This document shows positions 59,119 to 64,000 of a stretch of DNA of 64,000 bases, one piece after another; positions within the stretch are counted from its first letter, which is position 1; every line of letters begins with the position of its first letter. The notes below the pieces were generated by a model. That model was not told where the DNA came from and searched no databases. It saw nothing but the letters and a program-made list of their open reading frames with translations. The position numbers and the translations under genes are program-made. This DNA comes from Floccularia luteovirens. Lineage: Eukaryota; Basidiomycota; Agaricomycetes; Agaricales; Squamanitaceae. The stretch spans positions 558,001-622,000 of the forward strand of contig VSJF01000006.1 in the NCBI GenBank assembly GCA_009739215.1. Reading direction: 5' to 3'.

Positions 59119-60731
59119 ATGGAGAGCAACAGGGATGAAGCTGCGCGCTGTGTTGCTATAGCACAGAAACATTATGACGCTGGCAATCTCTCTTCTGCTC
59201 GCAAGTTTTGTCAAAAGTCCATCTCTTTGTTCGAAACTCCCCAGGCACTTAAATTACTGGCATCTATAAATGCGTCGGAGGCTTCATCCTCGTCATCGCA
59301 AGAGCAGACGGAGCCATCAGCATCAAAATCGCAAGCGGAAGAGCATCCTTCGGCAAGTGGAATGAAACACCGGCACACACATACCAATGGTAACGCGAAT
59401 GGTGCGAGTGCGGGTGGGACATCTGGAGGAATGGGAGGCAAGAAGCGGGAGTATACCCCAGAGCAACATGCAGTAGTGAAACGGGTGCGAGCATGCAAAG
59501 TCACAGAATACTACGAAATTCTAGCCGTGAAAAAGGATTGTGATGATTCCGAAGTGAAGAAAGCGTATCGTAAGGTATGTCTAATATCTACATGAATCGA
59601 ATCAAATACTTGAGCATATATAATATACGCAGCTGGCTTTGGCTTTACATCCAGATAAGAATGGAGCTCCTGGAGCGGACGAGGCTTTCAAACGTATGTA
59701 TACATTCCTATCGTGAACGACTGCGTTTGACTTGTACTTTTCCAGTTGTTTCAAAAGCTTTCCAAGTATTGTCAGGTATATGCCCCCTCATTTTTGCCTT
59801 TCAGCGTCATTTATTCAGTTGTTCCCATAGATCCACAAAAACGGGCTGTGTACGACCAGAGTGGCTCGGACCCAGAATCACGTTTTGGTGGAATGCCGCG
59901 GTCATCTGGGTTCTCTACCAGTCCTTTCGGTGGCGGAGCTGGTTTCGATGGGGAGATGAGTCCAGAGGAATTGTTTAACATGTTCTTCGGCAGTGGTGGC
60001 GGCGGCGCCTTCGGTCCTGGCTTTGGTGGGTCGTTTGGTGGGGGACCTGGTACGCCATTTATCTTTCGCATTAGTCATGAGGGGTCATTGACTGTTGTTT
60101 AGCCGTTTTTACATTTGGTTCTGGCGGTTTCCGTACTGCACGCCACACACATCCTCAACAAGGCAACGGAGATGCCAATGCCCATCCCCGTTCCATTCTA
60201 ATCCAGCTCCTTCCTTTACTCATTCTATTCGGAATTTCGATATTATCTGCAATTCCCAATCTATTCACGACACCACCAGTTCCTGATCCACGTTTCTCGT
60301 TTTCAAATAGTGCAAGATACAATTCTTTAATGGAGACAGGTGGTCTTGGAGTTCGTTATTTCATCAACCCAGGAGAATTCGCAGCTCATCCTGTAATTGG
60401 TGCTGAGTTGGCGAGGGAGGGATTGAAGATTGGCAAAGGGGGCGAAGAAAAAAAGGCTAGTGATGATAAGGAACAACAACCTGAAACGAAGCTACGAGGA
60501 AAGGGCAAAAAGAGAGGTCCAGCACTTGCGAAATTCGAAGACGGTGTGGACCAAATATACACCCAAAACTTATATAACCAGTGTCAACACGGAGTTGACA
60601 GGAAGCGGCGGGCAAAAGATAATGAAATCGGATTATTTGGTATTGGTACCGACTGGGAAAAGGTAAAACGGATAGAGGAAGAGAAGGTGGAAAGTTGCGA
60701 GGAACTAAAACGATTAGGACTGTTGCGTTGA
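59119..60731 (+). CDS. ER J-domain co-chaperone, DNAJB12/B14-like
   Basis: Membrane-anchored Hsp40 that recruits Hsp70 at the ER for quality control. The start at 59119 gives MESNRDEAARCVAIAQKHYD, then AGNLSSARKFCQKSISLFET, the family's helical N-terminus. The J domain runs KVTEYYEILAVKKDCDDSEV, KKAYRK|LALALHPDKNGAPG (HPD motif intact), ADEAFK|LVSKAFQVLS|DPQKRAVYDQSG. A Gly/Phe-rich linker follows (FFGSGGGGAFGPGFGGSFGG), then one membrane segment ILIQLLPLLILFGISILSAI and the DUF1977 domain (FSNSARYNSLMETGGLGVRY, FINPGEF). The basic tail ends CEELKRLGLLR. Four or five short introns; all junctions fit. Layout matches DNAJB12/DNAJB14 rather than yeast Hlj1, which lacks DUF1977. Confidence 0.93.
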
Positions 60732-60948
60732 TATTATAATCCGGAGTTGATCTTATAGTTATTATATCGCTGGATTGTTGTGCATTGAAGTGTACTCATA
60801 CCGTAGACATGCGCTCTTATTTACTTATAATCAAACAGAGTATACGGCGTGAAAATGGATGTTGGCAATTCTAAGTTGTAGCTGTCCCAATACTTTGATG
60901 CAGCGCTGGGTGTTGTATGCAAATATAACTCCGGACTTCCCCGCATTA

Positions 60949-61261
60949 TCATGCTGCTGCTGCCTTTTCCCTCTCCAATTTTACATAGTAGTTTTCTTGT
61001 TGTTCCACTAAACAAAAGAGTGTATTAGTACAAATTTGCCATGTCGAGATTTGAACCGCTTAGTGAAGCTTGCAAACGTACAGGCTTTGAGATGGATTCC
61101 GTACCTACAAAGATGTTAGAAATTAGTTTCTGGCTGTGTTAAAATGTGATGCTGATAACTCACCAGTAAGCATAGCCTGAGGTGATACCCAGACCAAGAG
61201 CGCAGCTAAGGTCAACCCAGAATCTCTTTCTGATAAGACCAGTGATGGGAGAGATAGCCAT
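60949..61261 (-). CDS. COX9: Cytochrome c oxidase subunit VIIa (COX9)
   Basis: Tiny inner-membrane subunit of complex IV. Three exons: from the start at 61261, MAISPITGLIRKRFWVDLSC and ALGLGITSGYAY(W). After a GTGAGT intron, YGIHLKA. After a GTACGT intron, LEQQENYYVKLEREKAAA to the stop at 60949-60951. Total 58 aa, close to yeast Cox9 (59 aa), with the same order: ISPITG start, basic KR, one membrane span, charged C-terminal helix. Too short and too split for ORF calling. Divergent from CDC55. Confidence 0.93.
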
Positions 61262-61618
61262 TATAACGAGAAAGTGTAAGAGTTGACAATGGTTGTTGCA
61301 AAAGGAAGATGTCGGAGACGCGTTGGAAAGCAATCAAAAAGAAACATTAACAAACAGAGTGCTTACGTGATGGATGCAAAGATGATTAGCTCAGCCAAAT
61401 CCAGACAAGGATCAGTCTTGCCAGTTCCTTGTGTTGGCCTTGTGCTCTACTCGTGCCTTTCTTTACACCATCATCTCCTCATTTCTTTGGCCTTTCTTCG
61501 TGCGATTTATCCTGTCTGCGAAATACTTATCGTACTCTAAATCGCTGTATCCCTCACGCTCATCTCTCCAATCATTATCCTGTTTACCCCCCGTGTGACG
61601 CACTGCTAATCATCTACC
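61262..61618. promoter_or_regulatory. Divergent promoter of COX9 and CDC55
   Basis: About 350 bases between two start codons. The CDC55 side is pyrimidine-rich (CT tracts from about 61480), a common feature of fungal promoters and 5' UTRs. One ACGCGT near 61319. Confidence 0.35.
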
Positions 61619-63537
61619 ATGGAAGACCCCTCAGGTTCAGGTGGCTGGCGCTTTGCTCAATGCTTTGGTGATAAAGGCGAGGTAGAGGACATTACGGAGG
61701 GTATGTTTATATTCATTACAAAACCCATCATCTATGACCGATAGTGTTGGCGCTTTCGTATAATCACCTCGGGCATTGCACGCTTATTGACCTTTTTATT
61801 TCATCGCAGCGGACATTATTTCCACCGTTGAATTTGATTCAACAGGTAACTATCTGGCAACAGGAGACAAAGGGGGACGCGTAGTACTTTTTGAGCGCAA
61901 CGAATCGGTGCGTGCTCTCCCACCAATTCCTTTTGTGTTTATTCGGGCTAAATCTTTGTTCAATCAATCCTTTTTATCCCCTAACTCATCGTGCCACTTT
62001 ATATGATACTGATCGATGATGGTGTTATAGAAAAAGGGATGCGAGTACAAGTTTTATACTGAATTCCAATCCCACGAGCCGGAATTTGACTACCTCAAAT
62101 CGCTAGAAATTGAGGAGAAGATCAACAAGATCAAGTGGTGCAAGCGACAAAACTCTGCACACTTCCTATTATCAACAAATGGTAGGTCTCCTTTTACTAG
62201 TAAAGTACGTGTTAACCTCTGGCGCTAGATAAAACCATAAAGCTGTGGAAAGTGTTTGAAAAGTCCTTACGGGTAGTGGCCGAAACTAATCACCACGATG
62301 GTCAAAGACCACTACCACCTCCATCATCCCTGGGACACTTGAGGTTGCCCCGAATGACGATGCAGGATAACATTATCGCTGCTGTTCCTCGTAAAGTCTA
62401 CTCTAATGCACATGCATACCACATACATTCCATATCCATCAACTCCGACCAAGAAACATATATCTCAGCTGATGACTTGCGGATTAATTTATGGAATCTC
62501 AATATCAGTGACCAAAGTTTCAGTAAGCGATCTAATGATCTTCCTTATCTAGGTTCAATGATTTGACCACGACTTTTAATCAGATATCGTTGACATCAAA
62601 CCAGTAAACATGGAAGAGCTCACAGAAGTTATTACGGCAACGGAATTTCACCCCACTCATTGCAATCAGTTTATGTACTCGAGTTCAAAAAGCAATATTA
62701 AACTCGCCGATATGCGGGACTCGGCGCTCTGCGATCGACATGCGAAATGTTGGTTCACTAGTCCTCTTATTCTTCCCAAGACTAATTTTTTATTGCACAG
62801 GCTTTGAAGAAGAGGAAGATCCTTCAACACGTTCCTTCTTCTCAGAGATCATTTCTTCTATCTCAGATGTTAAATTTAGTCATGACGGTCGGTATATACT
62901 TTCACGGGACTACCTTTCATTGAAGATATGGGATGTAAACATGGAGACACGACCTGTGAAAACGATTCCTATCCACGACCATTTACGAGGGAAACTTTGC
63001 GACCTCTACGAGAACGACTGCATATTCGATAAATTCGAATGTGTGTGGGGTGGTGATGATAAGTACGTACCCTCGTTTCTTATTTCCATTTTTGTCGCAC
63101 TTCGCACTCCAGGTCTTTGCGACGTCATACCTGAATTATTTTACATTTAATCGAGGATTCTTGGACTGATTGTGATCTCGTTATATCTAGGCACGTGCTT
63201 ACTGGCTCATACCACAACTACTTCCGGATATACGACTGCGAAACTTTGAATGATGTAGTGTTGCAAGCAGATAAATCGGCGTTCAAAGCTAAAAAGATTG
63301 GTGGACCGCTTCCTGGTACCAAACCTCCCATGAAGAATGGGCTGAGGCCGGGTGGATTGAGGGATGCTATGCAGGTTGACACGCTTGACTTTAACAAAAA
63401 GATATTGCATACAAGCTGGCATCCGATGGAGTACACAATCGCCGTGAGTGCAGCTACAAACGTTTCGTAAGACTAATTGTTAACATCCTTATCAGATCGC
63501 GGCCACAAACAATCTATTCTTGTATAGTGCAGCATGA
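61619..63537 (+). CDS. CDC55: PP2A regulatory B subunit (B55/CDC55)
   Basis: WD40 propeller that directs protein phosphatase 2A to cell-cycle and stress substrates. The start at 61619 gives [20 protein letters not shown]. Then follow [108 protein letters not shown]. Next are [88 protein letters not shown]. The C-terminus is [16 protein letters not shown] and, across a GTGAGT intron, [13 protein letters not shown]. The family's very high conservation leaves little doubt. About eight introns; an extra GTATG.. intron follows each propeller blade boundary. The stop is at 63535-63537. Confidence 0.96.
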
Positions 63538-64000
63538 TCCAGCGGACGCTGGTTACTGCTGGTTCACAATGACAGACACCCTCCCATCCACGCTCTTTTG
63601 AGGACAATTTCTCTGCAGGATAGACGGACTAATGTGACAGCATTTCATCGTTCTCATACGCACGGACAGCCTTGGAACTTTTTTCTTTCAAATGACATGT
63701 CACCCCCTTTTTTCAACGTGTCAATCCATTTACAATTGTCGCTCATACATAACCCCTTACATCTATCTCCTCCACAAACACATTAATTTCTGTTTCTTTT
63801 ACAAAGGCCTTTACCCCACCTGTAGCCTGGCAATTCAAGCTGTCGATCCTTCACTTACGCTGTTTGTGCCTATTTGTCACCCTTGTCAACTGCATCTGTC
63901 GGCCTCCACTGATCCCCTCCAACCCACCCTTTTTCATTCAACATCCACATCCAAACTACGCCCTCATATATATTGAATAGCCTTCGTGTCTTCCCTATCG
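63538..64000. other. Downstream flank of CDC55, pyrimidine-rich right end
   Basis: No gene start was recognised before the right edge. From about 63700 the sequence is C/T-rich with few purines, like a fungal promoter or 5' leader for a gene beginning beyond the window. Confidence 0.4.

Noticed and set aside
61040..61120. tRNA on the minus strand, suggested by GGTTCAAATCTCG
   Set aside because: The T-arm-like string does not form a paired stem and no acceptor stem fits; the stretch is the second intron of COX9.

Overview
This window is intron-rich fungal nuclear DNA and most likely comes from an agaricomycete (mushroom-forming basidiomycete). Genes lie close together on both strands. Almost every gene is cut by short GT-AG introns of about 45-70 nt, and the families present (DNMT5, divergent F-box/propeller and F-box/LRR proteins, GH16 laminarinase-like enzymes, small GPI-anchored Ser/Thr-rich proteins) are typical of that group. 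I built the gene models by eye from reading frame, splice sites and family conservation. Exon borders are therefore predictions. No rRNA, tRNA, CRISPR array or complete transposon was recognised.

Layout. At 1-7.1 kb lie a DUF676 lipase running off the left edge, phosphoglucomutase, and a tandem array of one intact and two decayed GPI-anchored protein genes with a 132-bp hairpin in the promoter of the intact copy. At 7.3-12.4 kb are NAD(P)HX dehydratase and two tandem GH16 glucanase-like genes. At 12.6-16.2 kb are two zinc-motif proteins: one with five consecutive Zn2Cys6-type clusters, one with three C2HC-like repeats. At 16.4-22.2 kb are a sirtuin, an EFM7-like methyltransferase, an F-box protein and CRIPT.

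From 22.4 to 29.5 kb one gene of about 2,200 codons encodes a DNMT5-type enzyme: a cytosine-5 DNA methyltransferase fused to a RING-bearing SNF2 ATPase. It carries a canonical-looking PCNA-interacting (PIP) box near its N-terminus, and two ACGCGT boxes lie just upstream of its start. This is the most interesting locus. Divergent from it is a PAP2 lipid phosphatase.

From 30.9 to 48.2 kb follow a CID/RS protein, PET117, an F-box/LRR protein, ubiquitin-S27a, the clamp-loader subunit RFC3, a Zn2Cys6 transcription factor, a small unknown protein, a CDF zinc transporter and EMC5. From 48.6 kb to the right edge follow ZW10 with an acidic tryptophan-rich segment, RED/IK, a sterol acyltransferase, an FBXO9-like protein, an ER J-protein, COX9 and the PP2A B subunit CDC55.

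Most of the window is housekeeping and the genes do not form one pathway. Thematic links are replication and chromatin (RFC3, DNMT5 with a PIP box, sirtuin), ER and lipid work (PAP2 phosphatase, sterol acyltransferase, EMC5, J-protein, ZW10, lipase), mitochondrial complex IV (PET117, COX9) and secreted or cell-surface proteins (GH16 pair, GPI array). Two otherwise convincing genes, NNRD and the PAP2 phosphatase, each appear to need a one-base frameshift. Either sequence error or recent decay could explain this.
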